From contig JAWXBD010000173.1 in the NCBI GenBank assembly GCA_034439815.1, positions 6,595-70,594 on the forward strand: a stretch of 64,000 bases of DNA, in the 5' to 3' direction. Positions 45,418-53,495 of the stretch are shown one piece after another. The position numbers were made by a program, and so were the translations under genes. Under the pieces are notes generated by a model. It was not told the origin of the DNA, ran no database searches, and worked only from the letters and a program-made list of their open reading frames with translations. Origin of the DNA: JAEUIT01 sp034439815 (lineage in GTDB: Bacteria > Planctomycetota > Phycisphaerae > Phycisphaerales > SM1A02). Numbering within the stretch: position 1 is the first letter of the stretch; every line of letters starts with the position of its first letter.

Positions 45418-46599
45418 TCACCATTCGTTGCGAATCAGGACATGCAGCGTTTCGGTCGTCTTGACCGCTTTCTGATCGGCGCCGCGCGGTGGCGCGCTCA
45501 CGTGAAAGACGACGCGGTCACTCGTTGACTTCTGGGCATCGATCTCGCGCAGCGTCCCATCCTGCTGAAGCTCCCACTCCACCGCCCGCTGGTCTCTGCC
45601 GACGACCTCGTTGCGCAGGTGACGCATGGATTCCGCGATGTCGATCGTGACCGCTTCGTCCTTGAAATTTTCGATCTCGTACTTCACGATCACGTCGTGG
45701 TCCGAGAGAACGCCCGCGGTGGGTGTGCGCTCGCGCCGCTCGATGATGCGCCGCACGACGACGTCCTTCGCGACGCCGACGAACAGCCGCAGCTCGTCGT
45801 CCTTGGACGCGAACGGCGCCCAATCCTCGCCGAGGAACGCCACGGTCCCCCTGCCGTCGTCCTGAAAAATGCGTGCTTTGCCGGGTTCCAGGGGGAACGT
45901 GCCGAGACCGCTCGCGACGTCGTTCTTCAGCACATAGTGCATCGGAATCTTCAGCTGCTGCTTGGCAGGATCAAGCATTCCGAAGCTCGCGAGATCGGCG
46001 GTGTAGGTCTTCCGCACCGGAACGTTGTCGATGCGGGCGGCCAGAATCTTGCGCGTTTCGTTGCGTCCGATCGGCCGTTCAAGCCGCTCACCGAAGCCCA
46101 TGGTCATGCCGCTGGCGCCGAACTCCTCACTCGTGCGATTGTGAAGCTGGACGTACTGCCAGAGCGTCAGCGTCTTCTCGTCCTTTGCAGTCTCGGCCCG
46201 GTATTCGTAGGTCTTGTCCACGCCCGCGATCACGTAACTGATCCGTACCTTCGCAGGTCCGGCATCGGGTGCGGCGACCTGCCACGTCAGCGCGTTCTCG
46301 CCGGGCGGATACGAGACGCTCAGCACGCGGATGTTCTCGGGATCCGTCAGGCTGCGGAACTGAATGGTGTTCCGATCGATCGCTGTGTTCGCCCACGCGA
46401 AGACCACGTCATTCGCCCCCTTCGCGAGCGGCACCGTCCGTTCCTCTTCCACGAGCGTGATGCCGAGCCGCTCCAGTCGAATCTCGACGCGCTCACGCTC
46501 CGGCAGCGCAATCAGCTTCACACCGGCAAACGTCGTGGGAGCAAGGCCGATCAGCGCGACGAACGAGAGAGCGAAGGCGGCCGCATGGAAGCGTGACAT
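45418..46599 (-). CDS. Secreted DUF4139-like protein (paralogue B)
   Basis: A 393-residue protein with signal peptide 'FALSFVALIGLAPTTFAG'. It shares its layout with the next gene: 'ERVEIRLERLGITLVEEERTV', 'ANDVVFAWANTAIDRNTIQF' (matching 'NQLQFSWANTLIDASSVSLRF' there) and 'VDKTYEYRAETAKDEKTLTL'. The two are probably an old tandem duplication. The start at 46599 has AGGAG 9 nt upstream; the longer frame overlaps the gene before it. Role unknown; probably periplasmic or surface-exposed. Confidence 0.72.
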   Translation of the reverse strand: MSRFHAAAFALSFVALIGLAPTTFAGVKLIALPERERVEIRLERLGITLVEEERTVPLAKGANDVVFAWANTAIDRNTIQFRSLTDPENIRVLSVSYPPGENALTWQVAAPDAGPAKVRISYVIAGVDKTYEYRAETAKDEKTLTLWQYVQLHNRTSEEFGASGMTMGFGERLERPIGRNETRKILAARIDNVPVRKTYTADLASFGMLDPAKQQLKIPMHYVLKNDVASGLGTFPLEPGKARIFQDDGRGTVAFLGEDWAPFASKDDELRLFVGVAKDVVVRRIIERRERTPTAGVLSDHDVIVKYEIENFKDEAVTIDIAESMRHLRNEVVGRDQRAVEWELQQDGTLREIDAQKSTSDRVVFHVSAPPRGADQKAVKTTETLHVLIRNEW

Positions 46600-46783
46600 C
46601 GAGAGCAACTCCTGAGAACGAGAGCAAGGGAAGGAAGCGCGCAAGGCGCGCCGGCGTTGGCCCATGGCCGACGATGGCGCTGCGCGGACAGTACGCGATA
46701 TGGTTTTCGAATGGGAATTCGGACGTTGCGGTCGATCGTGCGGCCTGCGCCGCGCATGCCACGTCCCGCGCGTTCGTTCGTCG

Positions 46784-47788
46784 TCAACGGCAGGCGGCTG
46801 TCCCGGCCCAGCGCTGCATCCACGCGCGCTTCCTCGCGTCCGCTTCGTCAGCGCGCCGAGCATCATCGGCAGGACGGTGGCGACTCGGTGGATCGGCGAT
46901 CCACGCCACGAGCGTCCGAGTGGCGCTGAGCGGATCGTCCCTCGAAAACGTCGTCGTCGCGACGTCCGGCGGCTGGAGCGCCTCAGCGCAGTCCACTTCG
47001 CTCAGGACCGGGACCCCCGCTGCAACTGCCCATAGGCTCGGGAGTTGTGAGCAGGCGGCCGGCTGCCCTGTCGTCCAAGACCGTCGACCAAGCGCGGCCG
47101 CGCCACCCGTCGCAAGTCCGTCCCCGAGCACCAGCGCCACGTCCAGCCCGTGCACGATCTCCCATGGCTGCGCGATGCGCGGGTCGTGCACGAGTCCAGA
47201 CTCACGCCCCGACGTTGCCGTCCACCGTGTCATCCACTGGTTCATCCATTGCGCCGTCGTCCCGCTGCGGGCTGCGCGAGGATGCACCACGAGACGAACG
47301 TTCAGCCCGCGCACGGCGACCGTGCTGACGATGTCGGCGGCGCGGCGCACGTCACAGTGCGCTACGGGATCCGCAAGCAGTCCGACGACACACACGGAAT
47401 CATCGGCGCGCCATGACGCGCGCACCCGCGCGCGATCGCACGGTATGCGCGAGGCATCAACAAAAGCGTGCGACGGCTCAGGCACGATGATCTCGATGTT
47501 CGCATGCGTCGCGCGCAGATCATCGTGCAGCGCCCTGCTCCAGCACACGAACCGCTCGGCCCGCAGCGGCGCGAGCGCCCGGCGCAGCGATCGGCGCGCG
47601 AGCGCCGGTTCGCGCAGCGGCGGGCAGAACGCACCGGACACTTGCAGATCGAGCGAGCGGGCGATATGCACGGCGGACTGCGGTCCGACGATGAAGACGC
47701 CGTGACTCCCGCCCACCAGTGCCGCGAGATCGGCGGCCTGCGCAATGAGCGTCGCACCGTCATCAGCGGCGGCTTCAATCAGGTGCAT
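46784..47788 (-). CDS. Possible glycosyltransferase-like protein
   Basis: A 334-residue protein. 'GGSHGVFIVGPQSAVHIARSL', 'ERFVCWSRALHDDLRATHANIEIIVPEP' and 'VCVVGLLADPVAHCDVRRAADI' look like a GT-B layout in which the first domain is followed by an activation-loop region, and 'AGVPVLSEVDCAEALQPPDVATTTFSRDD' looks like the donor-binding domain of family 1 or 4 enzymes. The match is weak and the C-terminus is short. It could equally be an unrelated Rossmann-type protein. An unlabelled 184-bp gap separates it from paralogue B. Confidence 0.5.
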   Translation of the reverse strand: MHLIEAAADDGATLIAQAADLAALVGGSHGVFIVGPQSAVHIARSLDLQVSGAFCPPLREPALARRSLRRALAPLRAERFVCWSRALHDDLRATHANIEIIVPEPSHAFVDASRIPCDRARVRASWRADDSVCVVGLLADPVAHCDVRRAADIVSTVAVRGLNVRLVVHPRAARSGTTAQWMNQWMTRWTATSGRESGLVHDPRIAQPWEIVHGLDVALVLGDGLATGGAAALGRRSWTTGQPAACSQLPSLWAVAAGVPVLSEVDCAEALQPPDVATTTFSRDDPLSATRTLVAWIADPPSRHRPADDARRADEADARKRAWMQRWAGTAACR

Positions 47789-47848
47789 CGTGGAAACGTG
47801 AATCTCCTGCGGCTGAACAGGTTCTTCGGAGTGGATTCTTCGGAGTGC

Positions 47849-48589
47849 TCAGCGTGGACCGAGATTCTCGCCGAAATCGATCCGCTCGTACTCGTAGAAC
47901 AGCTTGCCGATCTGTTCGCCCAGCTCAATCGCGAGCTTGTCTTCGACCACACGCCGCTTCGCCACCGTGTTGATGTGATCCTGATCGACTTCGCGCACCT
48001 TCCCGACCAGGTCGTACCCGGGACCGTCGCTGCCGGGAAAGGTTCGAATGTTGTTCACGACATCGATCACCTTGATCACCGCAGTGGCGGTTGGCGTCGC
48101 GCCTGTCGAGATGCCGCCGCTCGCATTGCCACCGTCGCCCACCAGCGAAAAGCCCGTCACCTGCACGTAGATGACCTGCTGACACTCGAGTTCACGGCCG
48201 ATTGCCGCGATCGACAGCGGCTTCGCGCCGTCTTCGCGCTGGCGCGTGAGGATGATTGCGTCGGCAGGGCGCACTGCACTGGGAACGAGCGACCGTTCCA
48301 TGATGTCGCGCGAGACTTTGTCACCGATCGCCGCCCGCATCGACGTGCGGGGCAATACGTTCTGGCGATCATCGACAAAGACGACGGTGCGCACCGGCGC
48401 CAGTTCGTGCATGGCCTCGATCTTGCCTGGTCCAAAGATCGCGTACGCGGCAGGCACTCCGACGTTGCAGCCACTCATGCTGCTCAAGGCGAACAGTGCC
48501 GAGATTGCGGCGCCGAGCGCCGCCGTCGCGCAGCACTGGCGGCGGGTCGGCTTCAACAGGCTGGGTTGCAACAGGCTGGGCTTCATCAT
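47849..48589 (-). CDS. Lipoprotein of unknown function
   Basis: A 246-residue protein with a lipoprotein signal ('ALGAAISALFALSSMSGC'), preceded by an unusually long basic leader made of a 15-bp tandem repeat (PSLLQPSLLKP, 48551-48580). The leader ends with twin Arg and twin Cys ('TRRQCC'), so Tat export is possible. The mature part has a TolB-like or GNA1162-like mixed fold ('VRTVVFVDDRQNV', 'ATAVIKVIDVVNNIRTF'). The ATG at 48589 gives an ATGA overlap with the upstream lipoprotein gene. No domain recognised with confidence. Confidence 0.72.
   Translation of the reverse strand: MMKPSLLQPSLLKPTRRQCCATAALGAAISALFALSSMSGCNVGVPAAYAIFGPGKIEAMHELAPVRTVVFVDDRQNVLPRTSMRAAIGDKVSRDIMERSLVPSAVRPADAIILTRQREDGAKPLSIAAIGRELECQQVIYVQVTGFSLVGDGGNASGGISTGATPTATAVIKVIDVVNNIRTFPGSDGPGYDLVGKVREVDQDHINTVAKRRVVEDKLAIELGEQIGKLFYEYERIDFGENLGPR
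48551..48580 (-). repeat. In-frame tandem repeat, 2 x 15 bp, in the lipoprotein leader
   Basis: Two 15-bp units sharing CAACAGGCTGGG code for PSLLQ/PSLLK in front of the signal sequence. Confidence 0.8.
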
Positions 48590-49263
48590 TTGGCGTCCGG
48601 GTATTTGTCTTCGATGTGGGTGTAGAAGAGCCACGATGACTTCTGCACGAACTTCGTGAGAAGTCCGGTCAAAATCGCCTGCGCGGAAGCACTCTCGCGG
48701 CCGATCCCCTCCTGATTGGGGAAGCTCGATCGCACGTCAAACGTGTACGCATACGCATCGGGATCGAGGCCGTCACGCTCGATGATGCCGATATTGGCGG
48801 CTGCGACACCCTCCCACAGATACTGGTTTCCCGGCGGGTTCAAGCGAAACTCATAGATGTCGATGATGACGACACGGTCGACGCCAAGTTCGTCGGCAAT
48901 CTGGCCGTACGGCAACGTCGTCCAGGCCGGAGTCTGATACTGCCACTGGGCGACGGTCGCCGGTGCGAGCAGCGAAACACCCTTCACGTTCGACTGAATG
49001 CGCACTGCGACATTCGCGGCGACGTTTAGCGTGACATTCGGAAAATCGTAGAGCGTTGATGCGTCGGCATGCACGAGCACTGCACACGTGCGGTTCTCGA
49101 GACCGTCATACTCGGCAAGCACTTCGATCTTCTTGTTGCGCTCGATCTCGTTGCCGACCGCACCGGCAATGCCCATGACGGCGCATCCGCTGAGGTACGT
49201 CGCGCACACGAGGATTGCGACGACTGCAGATGTCGTGGAGTTGATGGCCGGCACGCATTTCAT
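48586..49263 (-). CDS. Lipoprotein of unknown function
   Basis: A 225-residue protein with a lipobox ('AVVAILVCATYLSGC', Cys at about residue 26). The mature part contains 'EVLAEYDGLENRTCAVLVHAD' and 'GVDRVVIIDIYEFRLNPPGN'. It forms an operon with the next lipoprotein and the DUF2752 protein upstream; both overlaps are ATGA. The shared arrangement with 47849-48589 suggests they form one outer-membrane assembly. Function unknown. Confidence 0.72.
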   Translation of the reverse strand: MKCVPAINSTTSAVVAILVCATYLSGCAVMGIAGAVGNEIERNKKIEVLAEYDGLENRTCAVLVHADASTLYDFPNVTLNVAANVAVRIQSNVKGVSLLAPATVAQWQYQTPAWTTLPYGQIADELGVDRVVIIDIYEFRLNPPGNQYLWEGVAAANIGIIERDGLDPDAYAYTFDVRSSFPNQEGIGRESASAQAILTGLLTKFVQKSSWLFYTHIEDKYPDAK

Positions 49264-49757
49264 GGAAGAAGACCTCGGAAGGACGCGATCTTGTAGAGCC
49301 ACGCGGCCAGTGCGAACACCAGAATGAACCATCCGACGCGCGGCGTGACGAGCCGGAGCAGATGACCGCCGAGCCCGCCGCCGGTCGCAGCGACGAACGC
49401 CGCAACCACGGCTGCGGCCGCCGTGGCGATTGCGAGCACACACCCAAACGGCTGTGCCCGAAGTGATGCGAGAAGATCACCATCGGCCGCGGCGGCGAAC
49501 GCCGTCGTCATGCCACAAGTCGGGCATGGTACCCCGGCGGCCGTGACCCAATTGCAAGGGGGCAGTCCAAGCTGATGATGCGTGCCGAGTCCCGACCGGT
49601 CGGGGCTCAGCCAGGCCGCCATCGCAAGCAGAGCGATCGCGCCGACGAAGACGATCAATGCCGCCGAGCGCCGGCCCGGATTGCGTCGTCCGGAGACGGC
49701 CAACGCGGGAACAGGGGGCGGGGAGACGGTTTGCGACTGATCTGGCGCGACGGACAT
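49260..49757 (-). CDS. DUF2752 membrane protein
   Basis: A 165-residue protein with three TM helices. It contains the DUF2752 signature 'PCNWVTAAGVPCPTCGMTTAFAAAADGD' (three cysteines; CPxCG motif). Function of the family is not known; it is common in planctomycetes and Bacteroidetes. It is first in the operon with two lipoproteins. ATG at 49757; ATGA overlap with the next gene. Confidence 0.88.
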   Translation of the reverse strand: MSVAPDQSQTVSPPPVPALAVSGRRNPGRRSAALIVFVGAIALLAMAAWLSPDRSGLGTHHQLGLPPCNWVTAAGVPCPTCGMTTAFAAAADGDLLASLRAQPFGCVLAIATAAAAVVAAFVAATGGGLGGHLLRLVTPRVGWFILVFALAAWLYKIASFRGLLP

Positions 49758-49917
49758 GAACCCGCGAGGCTACCGGCCCGGAGCCGCTGCGACAATACCC
49801 GCCCCCCAAAACAGCGCGCCTCTTTGCAGACCGCGCGGCCAATCCAGCACGCGGTCGTGCGCGGGCGTTGCCCCCGCTCATTAGGATGCGAGGGGAAAGC
49901 ACCTCGGTGTTCACCGC

Positions 49918-52482
49918 ATGGAAACGGATCCCACACCTCCTGTCACCGGGGAAATCACGCTGCTTCTTTCGGCAGCGCGCGGAGGGGACGCCGACGCGAT
50001 GGCGCGGCTGCTTCCGTTGGTGTACGACTTCCTGCGCGAACAGGCCGAGCGGTCGCTGCGGCGCGAGCGAAGCAGCCACACGCTGCAGCCGACCGCGCTG
50101 GTGCACGAGGCCTGGTTGCGGCTGGCTGACGAGCGCGATGCCCACTTTCAGGATCGCAATCACTTTCTCGCGGTCGCGGGCATGGTCATGCGGCGGATTC
50201 TGGTCGATCACGCCCGCTATCGATCCCGGCAGAAACGCGGCGGTGGCGCCAAAGTCGTCTCGTGGGAACGGACGCGCACACTCTTCGGAGCACTGCTGGA
50301 GCGCACGCCCGCTGACCGGCGCGTGATGCTCGCTGCCGAATCGGACGAATCGGTCCGGCGCGAAGTCGAAGCGCTGCTGGCAGCGCTCGACGAGGACGAT
50401 GGTTTTCTCGCGACGCCCGCGCTGTCGAGCGCGCCGTTCGCTTCAGCGCTGCTCGATGCTTCCGACACGTTGCTCGGTGCGAACATCGGTGGCTACACCC
50501 TGCTCCGTCGCATCGGCGCCGGGGGCATGGGCGTCGTCTATGAGGCGGAGCAGGCCACACCGCGCCGCCGGGTGGCGGTCAAGCTGCTGCGCTCGGAGTT
50601 CGCCGAGCGCGGCACGCTGCATCGATTTCGTCGTGAAGCGGAACTGCTCGGACGGCTCCAGCATCCGGGGATCGCTGCAGTCCACGAGGCCGGCGTGGCC
50701 CCTGATCCGCATGGACAGCCCGGGCGGGAGCGGCCGTTCTGCGCGATGGAGCTGGTCGTCGGCGTGCCGGTGACCGCGTATGTCGATGAACACAAACTGC
50801 AGCTTGGCGAGCGCATCGAACTCATCGCACAGATCTGTGACGCCGTTGATCATGCGCATCGGCGCGGCGTGCTCCACCGCGACATCAAGCCCGCGAACAT
50901 TCTCGTCACAGCCGATGGCAGTCCGAAAGTGCTCGACTTCGGCATCGCCCGCGCGCCCGACGCACAACCGGCCGCGACGCTCGACACTGCGCACGGGGAC
51001 ATTGTCGGCACGCTGGGCACCATGAGTCCTGAGCAGCTGCGCGGTGATCGCGAGATTGACGCGCGCAGTGACGTCTACTCGCTGGGCGTGCTTGCGTACG
51101 AGCTGTTGAGCGGCCGACCTCCGTTTGATGTTCGCGCCCGTGATGTCGCCGCCGCGTTTCGTCACGTGCTCGACCACGAGCCGACCTCCATCGGCCGGCT
51201 GCGCCGCGACCTGCGCGGTGATGTCGAGACGGTGGTGACGACCGCGATGGAGAAGGATCCGCAGCGCCGCTATGCGACGGCGGCGGCGCTGGCGAGCGAT
51301 CTGCGGGCGTGCAGGGACCGCCGCCCGATCGCCGCGCGGCCGCCGAGCGTGCTGTATCGCAGCGGGCGATTCGTGCAGCGCAACCGCGCACTGGTCGGTG
51401 TGACGACGCTCGCGTTCGCAGCCGTGTGCACGGCCGCGATCTGGGCGCTGGTGTCGCTGCAGGCGGCGACTCGATCGGCGGAGCGTTCGCGCCGGAGCAA
51501 CACCAGTCTGATCGGCCCCCTTGAGTGGCTTGACCCGGTGAAGGCCGGCGGCCCGAAAGCGGATCTCGTTGACGCGCTGGACGAAGCGGAGCGGCTGACC
51601 GCGGAACTCGATGTCGATCCGGAAGTCGCGTATTCGGTGCGTGAGGTGCTCGGGCTCCGTTACTTCTCGGTCGGCAATTTCGAGAAGGCGGCGCTGCACC
51701 ACGCCGAGTCGCTGCGCGTCGCCGAAGAGCTGCACGGTCCGAGTTCCGCGCAGGCAGCAACATCGCTGCTGAATCTCGGCATGGCCTACCGCAAGCTCGG
51801 GCAGCGCGACGCGGCCATCGCAGCTCAGGAACGGGGACTCGCCATTCGCCGTGATGCGCTGCGCCTGCGCGACACGTCGCTAGCGGAGTCAGAGAACGCG
51901 CTGGGTGCCGCGCTCTTCGAAGCGGGTCGCGTCCCCGAAGCGATCGGTCACTTTGAGCGGGCGCTGCGCGTTGAGAAATCTCGTCCCGATGCATCGCCAG
52001 CTGACATCGCGACGGGGTGCCGCAACCTCTTCCTCGCATATCTCCGGGCCGGCCGCACCACCGAGAGCGCGGCTGCGGCCGAGGAGTCGATCGCACAGAA
52101 CAAGCTTGCTGGTGTTGATCCGCTCGATGACGCGAGTTTCCGCACCTTCGCCGGCACCGCGCTGCTGCACGGTGGGCAGGCGGAACTCGCGCTCGAGATG
52201 TACCAGGCTGCGTATGCGATCCGCAGCCAGCTCCTGCCGTTGCGTCACGCCGACCTCAACGCGAGCCGTTCGTCGCTTGCCAACACGCTCACGCTGCTGG
52301 GCCGCCCGCGTGAAGCGGTTCCCTATCTGCGCGACCACATTCGCTACGACGACACGCCTGGTCCCAATCCGGTGGCGAGCGTGGGCTGGATGGCGGGGAC
52401 GATGATCAAGGCGCTGCGCGAAAGCGGCGATGAGTCAGCCGCCGCCGAGGTCGAGCGCATGCTGCGCGAGGCAACGGAATGA
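49918..52482 (+). CDS. ECF sigma region 2 - Ser/Thr protein kinase - TPR fusion
   Basis: An 854-residue fusion. Residues 1-113 match the planctomycete ECF (TIGR02999-type) N-terminus: 'LLPLVYDFLREQAER', 'SSHTLQPTALVHEAWLRL', 'RNHFLAVAGMVMRRILVDHAR' and 'KRGGG'. Sigma region 4 is absent: residue 116 onward ('WERTRTLFGALLERTPADRR', 'VRREVEALLAALDEDDGFL') is the usual kinase N-terminal linker. The kinase spans about 193-465: Gly loop GAGGMG (200-205), Lys222, HRD 320-322, DFG 340-342. One TM helix (about 491-513) follows, then TPRs (about 560-850). In relatives the sigma factor and kinase are normally separate neighbours. It could have formed by an in-frame deletion. Confidence 0.9.
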   Translation: METDPTPPVTGEITLLLSAARGGDADAMARLLPLVYDFLREQAERSLRRERSSHTLQPTALVHEAWLRLADERDAHFQDRNHFLAVAGMVMRRILVDHARYRSRQKRGGGAKVVSWERTRTLFGALLERTPADRRVMLAAESDESVRREVEALLAALDEDDGFLATPALSSAPFASALLDASDTLLGANIGGYTLLRRIGAGGMGVVYEAEQATPRRRVAVKLLRSEFAERGTLHRFRREAELLGRLQHPGIAAVHEAGVAPDPHGQPGRERPFCAMELVVGVPVTAYVDEHKLQLGERIELIAQICDAVDHAHRRGVLHRDIKPANILVTADGSPKVLDFGIARAPDAQPAATLDTAHGDIVGTLGTMSPEQLRGDREIDARSDVYSLGVLAYELLSGRPPFDVRARDVAAAFRHVLDHEPTSIGRLRRDLRGDVETVVTTAMEKDPQRRYATAAALASDLRACRDRRPIAARPPSVLYRSGRFVQRNRALVGVTTLAFAAVCTAAIWALVSLQAATRSAERSRRSNTSLIGPLEWLDPVKAGGPKADLVDALDEAERLTAELDVDPEVAYSVREVLGLRYFSVGNFEKAALHHAESLRVAEELHGPSSAQAATSLLNLGMAYRKLGQRDAAIAAQERGLAIRRDALRLRDTSLAESENALGAALFEAGRVPEAIGHFERALRVEKSRPDASPADIATGCRNLFLAYLRAGRTTESAAAAEESIAQNKLAGVDPLDDASFRTFAGTALLHGGQAELALEMYQAAYAIRSQLLPLRHADLNASRSSLANTLTLLGRPREAVPYLRDHIRYDDTPGPNPVASVGWMAGTMIKALRESGDESAAAEVERMLREATE

Positions 52483-53495
52483 AGGACACGAGCAGTCTGC
52501 AGGAATCGGAATGGGTCGATGGACATCTCGACATCGCGTACCTCGCGGAGTCTGGACGTGACTGCACCGTCCGCTGCCCGGATCCCGATCAGGGCTGCCT
52601 GAGTTTTCCCGATCTCCATGACGCGCCTGTGCGCATCGCCCTGGCGACGATCTTCACCGAGGCGAAGGCCCCGGGTCAGCCCGCGGGATACATCGACAGC
52701 GCTGACGTCGAAGGCGCGAGCGCCGCGGGGCGGTGTCAGCTTGCGTGGTACCAGTCGATGGAGTCGCGCGGGTTCGTCACGATCATCCGCTCGCGCGCTG
52801 ATCTCGACCGCGCGCTCGTCGTCCCGCGGGATCGCGCGCCGCTCGCCGTTGTGTTGCTCATGGAGTGCGCCGATCCGATGCGTTCTCCTGACGAAGTATC
52901 CTGGTGGTTCGAACAGGGCGTGCGTGTCGTCGGGCTGAGCTGGGCATACGGATCTCGATACTCCGGCGGAAACTCCGCGGGCGGAGGAATCACGCCGCTC
53001 GGCCGTGATCTCGTGGCTGCCTTCGATGCGCTCGGCATCCTGCACGATGTGTCGCACCTGTCCGACGCCAGCTTCGACGATCTGCTCGCGCTCACCACGC
53101 GGCGCGTCGTGGCGACGCATTCCAACTGCCGCGCGCTGCTGCCGCCGAAGGAGCGCCATCTGACCGACACACAGATCAACGCCATCGGTGCCCGCGACGG
53201 CCTTGTGGGACTCAATCTCTTTGGCCTCTTTCTCGCTTCAGAGCGCGAGGCCACGATTGAGGACTGCATGCGGCATGTCGAGCACGTCGCGGGGCTCATC
53301 GGTCCGGAGCGCACGGGACTCGGCAGCGATCTGGACGGCGGTTTCACGCCGAAGCAGCTGCCGATCGGTCTGCGCCATCCGCGCGACTACAGAGTCCTTG
53401 CAGAAGGGCTTGGCGCCCGCAGCTGGAGCGCCGCGCACATTGCCGGATTCCGCGCGGCCAACTGGCTGCGCATCCTGCGCTCGACGCTTCAGTAG
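52479..53495 (+). CDS. M19 family dipeptidase (renal dipeptidase-like)
   Basis: A 338-residue zinc dipeptidase. Metal ligands are in 'VDGHLDIAYL' (HxD), 'LLMECADPM' (Glu), 'ILHDVSHLSDASF' and 'VVATHSNCRAL', and 'TGLGSDLDGGF' holds the catalytic Asp. M19 enzymes hydrolyse dipeptides, often with a D-residue at the second position. No signal peptide, so cytoplasmic. It starts in an ATGA overlap with the kinase fusion. Its end overlaps the SerB-SerA gene by 7 bp (convergent). Confidence 0.9.
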   Translation: MKDTSSLQESEWVDGHLDIAYLAESGRDCTVRCPDPDQGCLSFPDLHDAPVRIALATIFTEAKAPGQPAGYIDSADVEGASAAGRCQLAWYQSMESRGFVTIIRSRADLDRALVVPRDRAPLAVVLLMECADPMRSPDEVSWWFEQGVRVVGLSWAYGSRYSGGNSAGGGITPLGRDLVAAFDALGILHDVSHLSDASFDDLLALTTRRVVATHSNCRALLPPKERHLTDTQINAIGARDGLVGLNLFGLFLASEREATIEDCMRHVEHVAGLIGPERTGLGSDLDGGFTPKQLPIGLRHPRDYRVLAEGLGARSWSAAHIAGFRAANWLRILRSTLQ

